A DNA stretch of 64,000 bases from Frigoribacterium sp. CFBP 13712 (GTDB lineage: Bacteria; Actinomycetota; Actinomycetes; Actinomycetales; Microbacteriaceae), in the NCBI RefSeq assembly GCF_014842255.1, contig NZ_JACYVH010000003.1:1-64000 (forward strand), in the 5' to 3' direction. The notes below the pieces were generated by a model. The model was not told the origin of the DNA. It did no database searches and was given only the letters and a program-made list of their open reading frames with translations. Made by a program: the position numbers and the translations under genes. Shown here piece after piece: positions 56,583 to 64,000 of the stretch (the first letter of the stretch is position 1; every line of letters starts with the position of its first letter).

Positions 56583-57749
56583 TCACTTGTCGTCGTCCGA
56601 ACGCGCTCCGAAGACGATGTCGTCCCAGCTCGGCATCGACGCCCGGCCGCGGCCCTTCTTGCCGCTCGACGAGAGCGGCGTGACCACGGGGGGCATCGGG
56701 TTGGCACGGCGGGGTCGGCCGGTGCGGGCTGCGCCCGACAGGGGATGCGCAGCAGCCGACGAGTCGTCGTCGCGGCCCTGCTCGGCGTCGGGTCGGGCGG
56801 CGGTCGTGTCCGTCGAGCCCTCGGGCAGTCCGAAGTCGTCGAGAGGCACGTCGATGACGCGGATGGATCCCGCGGCCGGGTGCTGCGGGGCGTCGTCGTC
56901 TGAGAAGCGCGCGGACTCCCGCTCGCCCCGTCGGCGACGGAGGGCCTCGAGCAGATCGGCCGTCTGGTTGTGCGAGGTGGCCGGGTCGGGCGAGCGGTTC
57001 GTGGCCGCGAGCGAGGCGGCCGAGCGGGCTTCGCTTCGATGACGCTCGGGCTCGACGACCCGGGGGGCCTCGATCTCCACGTCGGCCTCGGGGGTCGTGT
57101 CGACCATGAACGCGCCACTGTCGAAGCGACCCGGGGTCGATCCCGAGTCGCGGTCGACGGCCCGGAGGCGCGGTGCGAGAGGGCCGACGTCCTCGCGATG
57201 CTGAGAGAGGGTGTTGGCGTCTCCGCCGGCGGGGGCGAGGAGGAGCTTCTTGGGGTCGAACCGCCAGGTCGCGTCTCGCGAGACCTCGCGGGTCACGTAC
57301 GAGACGTGGACCAGCCAGCCCTGCTCGACGTCCTTGTAGCTGGTCCACGAGCGGTCCGATGCCTCCGCCGTGTCCAGGCGGGCTTCGATCACCCCTCCGA
57401 AGGTGGACGGGCCCGAGTCGCCGTCGTCGTCGCCGGCCACCGTCACCGGGACGGCCATCGCGGTCTCGAGCACGAACGCGCGCTCGGCGAGGACGGGACC
57501 CTCGAATCGACGGATGTAGTCGAGGTCGGCTCCGGTGACCGCGGAGGTCTGCTCGGACGAGAGGCCGGCGCGGATGTGCGCCTGGATCTCGCGAGGTGGC
57601 GCCTTGCGCTGGGCGGGGGAGCCGTCGGGCGCGGCGGCGCGCAGATGCGTGTGGAGCGAATGCGTGACCGGGAGGCGGTACTCGCTTCCGCCGTCGGTCG
57701 CCACGAGCAGCGCACCGCTCTCGACTCCGATGACCCTCAGATCCTGCAT
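56583..57749 (-). CDS. sepH: SepH, septation protein (DUF3071)
   Basis: 388-residue cell-division protein that stimulates FtsZ assembly in actinobacteria. The N-terminal DUF3071 domain (residues about 1-185) opens MQDLRVIGVESGALLVATDGG and contains REIQAHIRAGLSSEQTSAVTGADLDYIRRFEGPVLAER, a helix-turn-helix-like segment needed for FtsZ binding in Streptomyces SepH, then the WTSYKDVEQGWLV strand. The rest is disordered, Asp/Arg-rich, ending with the conserved SMPSWDDIVFG tail. GAAAGG precedes the ATG. Confidence 0.94.
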   Translation of the reverse strand: MQDLRVIGVESGALLVATDGGSEYRLPVTHSLHTHLRAAAPDGSPAQRKAPPREIQAHIRAGLSSEQTSAVTGADLDYIRRFEGPVLAERAFVLETAMAVPVTVAGDDDGDSGPSTFGGVIEARLDTAEASDRSWTSYKDVEQGWLVHVSYVTREVSRDATWRFDPKKLLLAPAGGDANTLSQHREDVGPLAPRLRAVDRDSGSTPGRFDSGAFMVDTTPEADVEIEAPRVVEPERHRSEARSAASLAATNRSPDPATSHNQTADLLEALRRRRGERESARFSDDDAPQHPAAGSIRVIDVPLDDFGLPEGSTDTTAARPDAEQGRDDDSSAAAHPLSGAARTGRPRRANPMPPVVTPLSSSGKKGRGRASMPSWDDIVFGARSDDDK

Positions 57750-57946
57750 GTAGCACGCCTTTCGCCGTCGTGATTCGCCCGTAAGACTCGCACGTCGAGG
57801 GCCTCCGACCGGGGAATAGAACGGGCGTGCCGCCAGTTCTTTCGAGGCGCCCGGGAGGCCCTGCCGACCGGTTTGCTATTCGGGAACGAGTCATGCAAAC
57901 TGTGCGCGCCGAATTGGGTACACGAACGTAATAGAACTGGATGGGC

Positions 57947-58237
57947 ATGGCAACCGACTACGACGCACCTCGCAAGAACGACGACGACTCGGAGTCGATC
58001 GAGGGGCTCAAAGAGCGGGTCCCCGACAAGATGACCGGTGTCGTCGACGACGACGCCGACAACCCGGGCTCGTTCGAGCTCGCCGGTCAGGATCTCTCCG
58101 ACCTCGATCTCGACGTCGTCGTCCTGCCCCCGCAGCTCGACGAGTTCACCTGCGTCGAGTGCTTCCTGGTCAAGCACCGTTCGCAGCTCGACCACGAGAC
58201 CAAGCTCGGGGCTATCTGCCGGGAGTGCGCCGCCTGA
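57947..58237 (+). CDS. DUF4193-family small protein
   Basis: 96-residue acidic protein conserved in actinobacteria: MATDYDAPRKNDDD at the N-terminus and a C-terminal CVECFLVKHRSQLD...GAICREC, two CxxC pairs for zinc. Role unknown. ATG 57947 gives the conserved N-terminus; ATG 57941 would add two residues. Its 3' end overlaps the convergent DUF3093 gene by 26 bp. Confidence 0.9.
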   Translation: MATDYDAPRKNDDDSESIEGLKERVPDKMTGVVDDDADNPGSFELAGQDLSDLDLDVVVLPPQLDEFTCVECFLVKHRSQLDHETKLGAICRECAA

Positions 58238-58667
58238 CGGCCGTCAGCCGGTCGACGATCTCGTCGGGCCGACGGGTCGAGACCAGCCAGTAGGGAGCCG
58301 GGTCCGACACGTCGGTCAATTCGATCCTGACGACCGGCTTCACCCATCCCCGGAAGAGGGTCCATGCTCGTGCATCGAGCAGGGGCCCTCTTTGTGCTGT
58401 GGCGGCGGCCCCGCGGTAGGCGGTCACGTCTCCGATCTCGTGGGCGTGGAGGCGCGCGCGACCCGCCGAGAACCCCTCGTCGTCGATGGTCAGCACGGGC
58501 GAGCCGAGGAGCAGCGCCAGCACGGCCGCCACGTAGAAGACGATCGCCATGACCACGCCCACCCCGACATTGATGGGCAGGAAGACCAGGAGCGTCGCCG
58601 GCAGCAGGAGCGCCGAGGCCAGGAAGACGGTGACCGGCGGCGACAGCCGCTCGCGGTAGTTGTGCAT
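58212..58667 (-). CDS. DUF3093-family membrane protein
   Basis: 151-residue protein. It starts YRERLSPPVTVFLASALLLPATLLVFLPINVGVGVVMAIVFY, two membrane segments, then a cytoplasmic domain ending in APYWLVSTRRPDEIVDRL, the family's conserved end. It lies opposite dut and beside the DUF4193 gene, the usual order in actinobacteria. Function unknown. Overlaps the 3' end of the DUF4193 gene. Confidence 0.9.
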   Translation of the reverse strand: MHNYRERLSPPVTVFLASALLLPATLLVFLPINVGVGVVMAIVFYVAAVLALLLGSPVLTIDDEGFSAGRARLHAHEIGDVTAYRGAAATAQRGPLLDARAWTLFRGWVKPVVRIELTDVSDPAPYWLVSTRRPDEIVDRLTAVRRRTPGR

Positions 58668-58693
58668 GGGTCCATTCGACCAGACTTCTGGAC

Positions 58694-58699
58694 TACCCT
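58694..58699 (+). promoter_or_regulatory. -10 box TACCCT before dut
   Basis: Six-base spacer to GTG 58706. Confidence 0.55.
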
Positions 58700-58705
58700 C
58701 GACAC

Positions 58706-59182
58706 GTGACTCAGACCCTCGACGTCCAGATCGCGGTCGACGGGGCCCTCGGCTCCGCGTTCGTCCCGCGCTATTCGCACCCCGGCGACGCCGGCGCGGA
58801 CCTCCTGTCCACCGAGGCGATCACCCTCCGGGCCGGTCGCCGGGCTGTCGTCGGAACGGGGGTCCGGATCGCCCTCCCCGACGGCCACGCCGCCTTCGTC
58901 GTCCCGCGCAGCGGCCTCGCGGCCAAGCACGGCATCACGGTGGTGAACAGCCCCGGAACGGTCGACGCCGGCTACCGCGGCGAGATCAAGGTCGCTCTGC
59001 TCAACACGGATCTCGACGCCGATCACGAGATAGCGGTCGGCGACAAGATCGCCCAGCTCGTGATCGTGCCGGTCGTCCGAGCGGACTTCCTCACGGTCGA
59101 GACCCTCCCGGAGAGCGTCAGGGGCGACGGCGGCTTCGGATCCACGGGATACGCACACGAGACAGGAACGGCATCAGCATGA
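58706..59182 (+). CDS. dut: dUTP diphosphatase
   Basis: 158-residue trimeric enzyme hydrolysing dUTP to dUMP and pyrophosphate. Motifs in order: HPGDAGADLLS (1), PRSGLAAKHGI (2), NSPGTVDAGYRGEI with the catalytic Asp (3), GDKIAQLVI (4) and the C-terminal arm RGDGGFGSTG (5). GTG start set by the -10 box; it overlaps the DUF3710 gene by four bases, so the two are co-translated. Confidence 0.95.
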   Translation: MTQTLDVQIAVDGALGSAFVPRYSHPGDAGADLLSTEAITLRAGRRAVVGTGVRIALPDGHAAFVVPRSGLAAKHGITVVNSPGTVDAGYRGEIKVALLNTDLDADHEIAVGDKIAQLVIVPVVRADFLTVETLPESVRGDGGFGSTGYAHETGTASA

Positions 59183-59889
59183 GGAAGTCCAAGCGCGCGC
59201 AGCAGGCCGCCGAGGTCGCCATCGACATCGAGCAGGTCGACGGAGACGACGTCGAGATCGATGTGAGCGGTCTCGACGAGGTCGAGGTCTTCGACGACTC
59301 GAAGTCCGCACCGGCCGATCGCGCCGAAGAGGGTCCGCTCGACGAGACCGAGGCGAATCCGGTCAGGCCCTACGTCGATCTCGGCGGTGTCAAGATCGTG
59401 CCCCGTGAGGGCCTCCACCTCCGCCTCGAGGTCGAGGAGGGCAGCAAGCGGGTCGTGGCCGTCGGGCTCGACTTCGCGAAGTCGACCCTGCAGGTGCAGC
59501 CGTTCGCGGCCCCGCGCAGCGCAGGTCTCTGGAACGAGATCCGCGGTCAGATCTCCGAGCAGATCCAACGCCAAGGAGGCGCGACCACCGAGATCGACGG
59601 ACCCTTCGGTCCCGAGGTGCGCGCCGAGATCCCGGTCATGGGCGGCGACGCCGGGCACACGCGTCTCGCGCGCTTCGTCGGGGTCGACGGCCCCCGCTGG
59701 TTCCTCCGAGGGGTCATCGCCGGCGAAGCGACCGTCGACGACGACGCCGCGGCCAAGATCGAAGAGCTCTTCCGCAGCATCGTCGTGGTGCGCGGCTCGA
59801 ACCCGATGGCGCCCCGCGACCTCATCCCGTTGTCGATGCCCAAGGCCGGGCCGACCGACGCACCGGGCACCACGCCCTCCCAGGTCTGA
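59179..59889 (+). CDS. DUF3710-family protein
   Basis: 236-residue soluble protein found after dut in actinobacteria. A Lys/acid-rich N-terminus (about 1-60), then a conserved domain: RPYVDLGGVKIVPREGLHLRLEV, LQVQPFAAPRSAGLWNEIR and HTRLARFVGVDGPRWFLRGVI. No enzyme motif. ATG 59179 overlaps dut. A dispersed-motif copy lies at about 59573 inside the gene. The OB-fold gene that usually follows in mycobacteria is missing; DUF3159 comes next, seven bases away. Confidence 0.9.
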   Translation: MRKSKRAQQAAEVAIDIEQVDGDDVEIDVSGLDEVEVFDDSKSAPADRAEEGPLDETEANPVRPYVDLGGVKIVPREGLHLRLEVEEGSKRVVAVGLDFAKSTLQVQPFAAPRSAGLWNEIRGQISEQIQRQGGATTEIDGPFGPEVRAEIPVMGGDAGHTRLARFVGVDGPRWFLRGVIAGEATVDDDAAAKIEELFRSIVVVRGSNPMAPRDLIPLSMPKAGPTDAPGTTPSQV

Positions 59890-59896
59890 GGCCGGC

Positions 59897-60649
59897 ATGA
59901 CCGACGACGACCGCACCGGGATCGGCGCGGAGTCCCCGTCCGACGATCCCCGCGTCTCCCTCGCCGCGCAGCTGCGGGCGGCGGCGAGCAAGGCCGGCAT
60001 CGGCCAGGTCGCGCCGGGCGAGGTCCCCACGGCTGGAGCCCTGCTCTCGGCCATCGGAGGCGTCCGCGGGCTCGCCGAGTCGATCCTGCCGGGTCTCGGA
60101 TTCGTGGTCGTCTACACGCTGACGGGGAGCCTCGTACCCTCCGTGCTCATCCCGGTCGGCGTCGCGGTCCTGTTCGTCGTCGCCCGCATCGTGCAGCGCG
60201 GCCCCGTGGCCCAGGCTCTGGCCGGCGTGTTCGGGATCGCGATCTCGGCCGCCATCGCCCTCCTCAGCGGACGGGCCGAGGGCAACTTCATCCCCGGTCT
60301 CGTCGTGAACGTCGTGTCCCTCCTGGCATTGCTGGTGAGCATCGCGGTGCGGTGGCCCGTCATCGGCGTGATCGTCGGGCTGCTGACGAACGAGGGGAGC
60401 GCCTGGCGAGACGACAAGGCCAAGCGCCGGGTCCTGGTGCTGACCACGTGGCTCTGGTGCGGGCTGTTCGCGGCACGACTCGCCGTGCAGCTGCCCCTCT
60501 TCTTCGCCGGGCAGATCACCGCCCTGGCGACGACGAAGCTCGTCATGGGCGTCCCGCTGTACGCGGCGGTCCTCTGGGTCACCTGGCTGCTCGTGCGGAC
60601 GGTCTACCGGGCGCGTCTCGAGGCCGACGCGGCCCCGGGCAGGCTCTGA
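59897..60649 (+). CDS. DUF3159-family membrane protein
   Basis: 250-residue membrane protein with about five to six hydrophobic segments after an N-terminal polar stretch; GGVRGLAESILPGLGFVVVYTLTG and the central RWPVIGVIVGLLTNEG, followed by FAARLAVQLPLFF, are the family's conserved stretches. Belongs to the dut-DUF3710-DUF3159 operon. TrkA-type genes, common next neighbours, are not present here; acnA follows. Function unknown. Confidence 0.9.
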   Translation: MTDDDRTGIGAESPSDDPRVSLAAQLRAAASKAGIGQVAPGEVPTAGALLSAIGGVRGLAESILPGLGFVVVYTLTGSLVPSVLIPVGVAVLFVVARIVQRGPVAQALAGVFGIAISAAIALLSGRAEGNFIPGLVVNVVSLLALLVSIAVRWPVIGVIVGLLTNEGSAWRDDKAKRRVLVLTTWLWCGLFAARLAVQLPLFFAGQITALATTKLVMGVPLYAAVLWVTWLLVRTVYRARLEADAAPGRL

Positions 60650-60679
60650 GCGCCGGCCGCTCAGCTACTCGGTGGTAGC

Positions 60680-60701
60680 TTTATCTTGACATCGAGATAA
60701 A
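60680..60701. promoter_or_regulatory. Operator-like palindrome upstream of acnA
   Basis: TTTATCT (60680-60686) and AGATAAA (60695-60701) form an inverted repeat with an 8-bp centre, AT-rich, 107 bp before the acnA start. A likely -10 TAGGCT at 60736-60741 would give a leader of about 60 nt. The stretch TTAGGCTTGCCT around it loosely resembles an iron-box half. Confidence 0.5.
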
Positions 60702-60807
60702 TCGACGACGTCGGTCATCGGACGGTCCGCGGACTTAGGCTTGCCTCGCTGGTGCGGTATCAGCCCAGCGACCATGATGACGACGGAGTCAGCAAGGGAG
60801 ACGGCAC

Positions 60808-63636
60808 GTGTCTGCAATCAACAGTTTCGGTTCGAAGGATTCACTGAGGGTCGGCGACACCGACTACGAGGTCTACCGCATCGACGCGGTCGACGGGGCC
60901 GACAAGCTCCCGTTCAGCCTCAAGGTCCTTCTCGAGAACCTGCTCCGCACCGAAGACGGTGCCAACGTCACAGGCGACCAGATCCGCGCCCTGGGCTCGT
61001 GGCAGCCCTCGGCCGAGCCCGACACGGAGATCCAGTTCTCACCCGCACGCGTGGTGATGCAGGACTTCACCGGGGTCCCCTGCATCGTCGACCTCGCGAC
61101 CATGCGCGAGGCCGTGTCGGCTCTCGGCGGTGATCCGACCAAGATCAACCCCCTCGCTCCGGCCGAGCTCGTGATCGACCACTCGGTCATCGCCGACCTC
61201 TTCGGCAGCGAGAACGCCCTCGAGCGCAACGTCGAGATCGAGTACGAGCGCAACGGCGAGCGGTACCAGTTCCTCCGCTGGGGGCAGACGGCGTTCGACG
61301 ACTTCAAGGTCGTCCCGCCCGGAACGGGCATCGTCCACCAGGTCAACATCGAGTACCTGGCCCGTGTCACCTACAGCCGCACGGTCTCCACGGCGGACGG
61401 CGGCAGCGTGCTGCAGGCCTACCCCGACACGCTCGTCGGAACCGACTCGCACACCACCATGGTCAACGGCCTCGGCGTGCTCGGCTGGGGCGTCGGTGGC
61501 ATCGAGGCCGAGGCCGCGATGCTGGGTCAGCCGGTGTCGATGCTCATCCCGCGCGTCGTCGGCTTCAAGCTGAGCGGCTCGATCCCCACCGGCGTCACCG
61601 CGACGGACGTCGTCCTCACCATCACGCAGCAGCTGCGGAAGCACGGGGTCGTCGGCAAGTTCGTCGAGTTCTACGGCGAAGGGGTCGCGCAGGTGCCCCT
61701 GGCCAACCGAGCCACGATCGGCAACATGAGCCCCGAGTTCGGCTCGACCGCGGCCATCTTCCCGATCGACGACGTGACGCTCGACTACCTGCGTCTCACC
61801 GGTCGCAGCGAGGAGCAGATCGAACTCGTCGAGAAGTACGCCAAGCTGCAGGGGCTCTGGCACGACCCGTCGACCGAGCCCGTCTTCAGCGAGTACCTCG
61901 AGCTGGATCTCGCGACCGTGGTCCCGTCGATCGCCGGGCCGAAGCGCCCCCAGGACCGCATCGAGCTGACCGAGTCGAAGTCGCAGTTCGAGATCGACCT
62001 GGGCTCGTACGCGACCACCGACCACACGAGCGTCGACGCCGCGGTCGAGGGCACCTTCCCGGCCTCCGACCCGGTCGGTCTCACGGCGGAGGACGACGCG
62101 ACGGAGCCCCCGACGCACATCCACACCTCGCACGCCCCCGCCAAGACCTCGAAGCCCACGCCGGTGACGCTCGAAGACGGTCGCGAGTTCACCCTCGATC
62201 ACGGCGCCGTCGCGATCGCGGCCATCACGTCGTGCACGAACACGTCGAACCCCTCCGTCATGCTGGCCGCGGGTCTCCTGGCACGCAACGCAAGCCAGAA
62301 GGGCCTGAAGGCGAAGCCGTGGGTCAAGACCACCCTCGCACCGGGTTCGAAGGTCGTCACCGACTACTACGAGAAGGCCGGTCTCACGACCTACCTCGAA
62401 GACCTCGGCTTCTACACGGTCGGCTACGGCTGCACGACCTGCATCGGCAACTCGGGCCCCCTGATCGACGAGATCTCGTCGGCCGTGCAAGACAACGACC
62501 TCGCCGTGACGGCGGTCCTGTCGGGCAACCGCAACTTCGAGGGGCGGATCAACCCCGATGTGAAGATGAACTACCTGGCGAGCCCGCCGCTCGTCATCGC
62601 CTACGCGCTGGCCGGGTCGATGAACTTCGACTTCGAGAACGACGCCCTCGGCACCGACGAGGCCGGCGGAGACGTCTTCCTCCGAGACATCTGGCCCGAT
62701 GCCGCCGAGGTCCAGAAGACCATCGACGAGTCGATCGACACCGACATGTTCACCCACGAGTACTCCGGGGTCTTCGACGGGGACGAGCGCTGGCGTTCGC
62801 TTCCGACGCCCACCGGCGCCACGTTCGAGTGGGACGACGAGTCGACCTACGTGCGGAAGCCCCCGTACTTCGACGGCATGACGATCGAGACCACGCCGGT
62901 CACCGACATCGTCGATGCTCGCGTCCTCGCCAAGCTCGGCGACTCGGTCACGACCGATCACATCAGCCCGGCGGGCTCGATCAAGGTCGACAGCCCGGCG
63001 GGTCACTACCTCGCGGAGCACGGCGTCGACCGCAAGGACTTCAACTCCTACGGATCGCGTCGTGGCAACCACGAGGTGATGATCCGCGGCACCTTCGCCA
63101 ACATCCGTCTGAAGAACCAGCTGCTCGACGGCGTCGAGGGCGGGTACACGCGCGACTTCACGCAGCCCGACGCCCCGCAGTCGTTCATCTACGACGCGAG
63201 CGCCCGCTACCAGGATGCCGGCACGCCGCTCGTCATCCTGGGCGGCAAGGAGTACGGCTCGGGTTCGTCGCGCGACTGGGCGGCGAAGGGCACGAGCCTC
63301 CTGGGCGTCAAGGCCGTCATCACCGAGAGCTTCGAGCGCATCCACCGCTCGAACCTGATCGGCATGGGTGTCGTCCCCCTGCAGTTCCCGGCGGGTGAGA
63401 GCTGGGAGTCCCTCGGGCTCGACGGCACGGAGTCGATCAGCATCTCGGGGCTCACCGAGCTCAACGAGGGCACGACGCCCAAGACCGTCCACGTGGTCGC
63501 GACGCCGAGCGACCACTCGCCCGAGGGCAAGTCGGTCGTCGAGTTCGACGCCGTCGTCCGGATCGACACCCCCGGCGAGGCGGACTACTACCGCAACGGC
63601 GGCATCCTGCAGTACGTGCTGCGCAGTCTGGTCTGA
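60808..63636 (+). CDS. acnA: Aconitate hydratase A
   Basis: 942-residue citrate-cycle enzyme interconverting citrate and isocitrate on a 4Fe-4S cluster. Cluster cysteines lie in [12 protein letters not shown] and [13 protein letters not shown]. The substrate-binding [26 protein letters not shown] and the swivelling domain [20 protein letters not shown] are present. An acidic insertion (about 385-445, [19 protein letters not shown]) is typical of actinobacterial enzymes. GTG 60808 has GGGAG upstream. An inverted repeat in the promoter region suggests repressor control. Confidence 0.95.
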   Translation: MSAINSFGSKDSLRVGDTDYEVYRIDAVDGADKLPFSLKVLLENLLRTEDGANVTGDQIRALGSWQPSAEPDTEIQFSPARVVMQDFTGVPCIVDLATMREAVSALGGDPTKINPLAPAELVIDHSVIADLFGSENALERNVEIEYERNGERYQFLRWGQTAFDDFKVVPPGTGIVHQVNIEYLARVTYSRTVSTADGGSVLQAYPDTLVGTDSHTTMVNGLGVLGWGVGGIEAEAAMLGQPVSMLIPRVVGFKLSGSIPTGVTATDVVLTITQQLRKHGVVGKFVEFYGEGVAQVPLANRATIGNMSPEFGSTAAIFPIDDVTLDYLRLTGRSEEQIELVEKYAKLQGLWHDPSTEPVFSEYLELDLATVVPSIAGPKRPQDRIELTESKSQFEIDLGSYATTDHTSVDAAVEGTFPASDPVGLTAEDDATEPPTHIHTSHAPAKTSKPTPVTLEDGREFTLDHGAVAIAAITSCTNTSNPSVMLAAGLLARNASQKGLKAKPWVKTTLAPGSKVVTDYYEKAGLTTYLEDLGFYTVGYGCTTCIGNSGPLIDEISSAVQDNDLAVTAVLSGNRNFEGRINPDVKMNYLASPPLVIAYALAGSMNFDFENDALGTDEAGGDVFLRDIWPDAAEVQKTIDESIDTDMFTHEYSGVFDGDERWRSLPTPTGATFEWDDESTYVRKPPYFDGMTIETTPVTDIVDARVLAKLGDSVTTDHISPAGSIKVDSPAGHYLAEHGVDRKDFNSYGSRRGNHEVMIRGTFANIRLKNQLLDGVEGGYTRDFTQPDAPQSFIYDASARYQDAGTPLVILGGKEYGSGSSRDWAAKGTSLLGVKAVITESFERIHRSNLIGMGVVPLQFPAGESWESLGLDGTESISISGLTELNEGTTPKTVHVVATPSDHSPEGKSVVEFDAVVRIDTPGEADYYRNGGILQYVLRSLV

Positions 63637-63650
63637 TCCCTCGCCCCGCG

Positions 63651-63694
63651 AGACCCCCGGGCCGCCGCCGATCCGCGGCGGCCCGGGGGTCTTT
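63651..63694 (+). terminator. Rho-independent terminator after acnA
   Basis: An 18-bp perfect GC-rich stem (63651-63668 with 63675-63692), 6-nt loop, then TTTCC. Fifteen bases from the acnA stop. Confidence 0.92.
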
Positions 63695-63719
63695 CCACGC
63701 TCCGCACACCCCTCGTGCC

Positions 63720-63725
63720 TAGACT
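63720..63725 (+). promoter_or_regulatory. -10 box TAGACT of dxs
   Basis: Ends six bases before A63732, which is an ATG. The dxs start is 31 bases further, so the mRNA would have a short leader that begins with an AUG. Confidence 0.55.
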
Positions 63726-63762
63726 GGACCGATGCCCTCCGGGGCGTGGAAGGGAAGCCGGT

Positions 63763-64000
63763 ATGAGCCTGCTCGAAACGATCAGAGGACCTCGCGACCT
63801 CGACCGCTTGACCGACGACGAGATGATCGAGCTCGCGGGCGAGATCCGCAGATTCCTCGTCGCAGAGGTCTCCAAGACCGGCGGTCATCTCGGCCCCAAC
63901 CTCGGGGTCGTCGAGCTCACGTTGGCTCTGCACCGGGTCTTCCACTCGCCGCATGACGCCATCGTCTTCGACACCGGCCACCAGTCGTACGTGCACAAGC
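63763..64000 (+). CDS. dxs: 1-deoxy-D-xylulose-5-phosphate synthase (3' end outside window)
   Basis: First 79 residues of DXS, the entry enzyme of the MEP isoprenoid pathway (pyruvate + glyceraldehyde 3-phosphate, TDP-dependent). [43 protein letters not shown] and [11 protein letters not shown] are the typical opening, including the His of the TDP-site [15 protein letters not shown] lies seven bases before ATG 63763. The gene continues past the window end. Confidence 0.93.
   Translation, partial: MSLLETIRGPRDLDRLTDDEMIELAGEIRRFLVAEVSKTGGHLGPNLGVVELTLALHRVFHSPHDAIVFDTGHQSYVHK

Noticed and set aside
61039-63996. 985-codon minus-strand frame
   Set aside because: Antisense shadow of acnA crossing the terminator and dxs start; no motifs.

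Overview
The window is a gene-dense stretch of high-GC (about 70%) actinobacterial chromosome. Gene content and order point to Microbacteriaceae (Micrococcales): a lysine/alanine-rich N-terminal extension on the primary sigma factor, the glnA2-glnE-glnA1-RDD-DUF4191 block, a dut-DUF3710-DUF3159 block next to sepH and DUF4193, topoisomerase IV genes beside sigA, and a type A RNase P RNA. The genus cannot be fixed from sequence alone. No prophage, insertion sequence, CRISPR array, tRNA or rRNA gene was seen.

Region 1 (1-19.2 kb) is mixed accessory and housekeeping content. It holds the start of a CrcB-type fluoride channel behind a structured leader; a GntR(YtrA)-ABC-permease operon; a CmtR-like Cd/Pb sensor with a cation diffusion facilitator; an AAA ATPase beside a perfect palindrome; a chromate transporter; glycerol dehydrogenase; an esterase; cardiolipin synthase; a TetR-DHA2 efflux pair; a LysG-LysE amino-acid export pair; and an oxidoreductase. 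Region 2 (19.2-28.7 kb) has a SDR, two nuclease-like genes facing each other, a UvrA2-like ABC protein, a low-complexity membrane protein, a NIF3 protein, a zinc-ribbon-family protein that has lost its cysteines, and rnpB followed by repeats. Region 3 (28.7-44.1 kb) is core metabolism: ppgK, map, glutamine synthetases with GlnE, 2-oxoacid dehydrogenase E2/E3 and leucyl aminopeptidase. Region 4 (44.2-64 kb) holds a PAC2 protein, sigA, a MurT/GatD-like pair, topoisomerase IV, a phosphodiesterase, sepH, small conserved actinobacterial proteins, dut, aconitase and the start of dxs.

Three cross-cutting signals stand out. First, the MurT/GatD-like pair right after sigA has lost the catalytic Cys and His of the amidotransferase and the zinc-ribbon cysteines of the ligase. 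In a lineage known for group B peptidoglycan this suggests a repurposed ligase acting on the D-Glu alpha-carboxyl. Second, the 9-mer GGAGGCGCG, usually within CGAGGAGGCGCGGGTCGA, occurs about 38 times on both strands, in genes and between them, and also as a 14-bp tandem array and at the centre of a perfect 40-bp palindrome. Third, about 20 transcription units show a -10 box (TANNNT) 6-7 nt upstream of the start codon with no Shine-Dalgarno, which is the signature of leaderless mRNAs; genes inside operons instead carry AGGAGG-like sites.

Starts were chosen by ribosome-binding site, -10 spacing or operon overlap. All functional names rest on motif and family recognition by eye; no database search was run.
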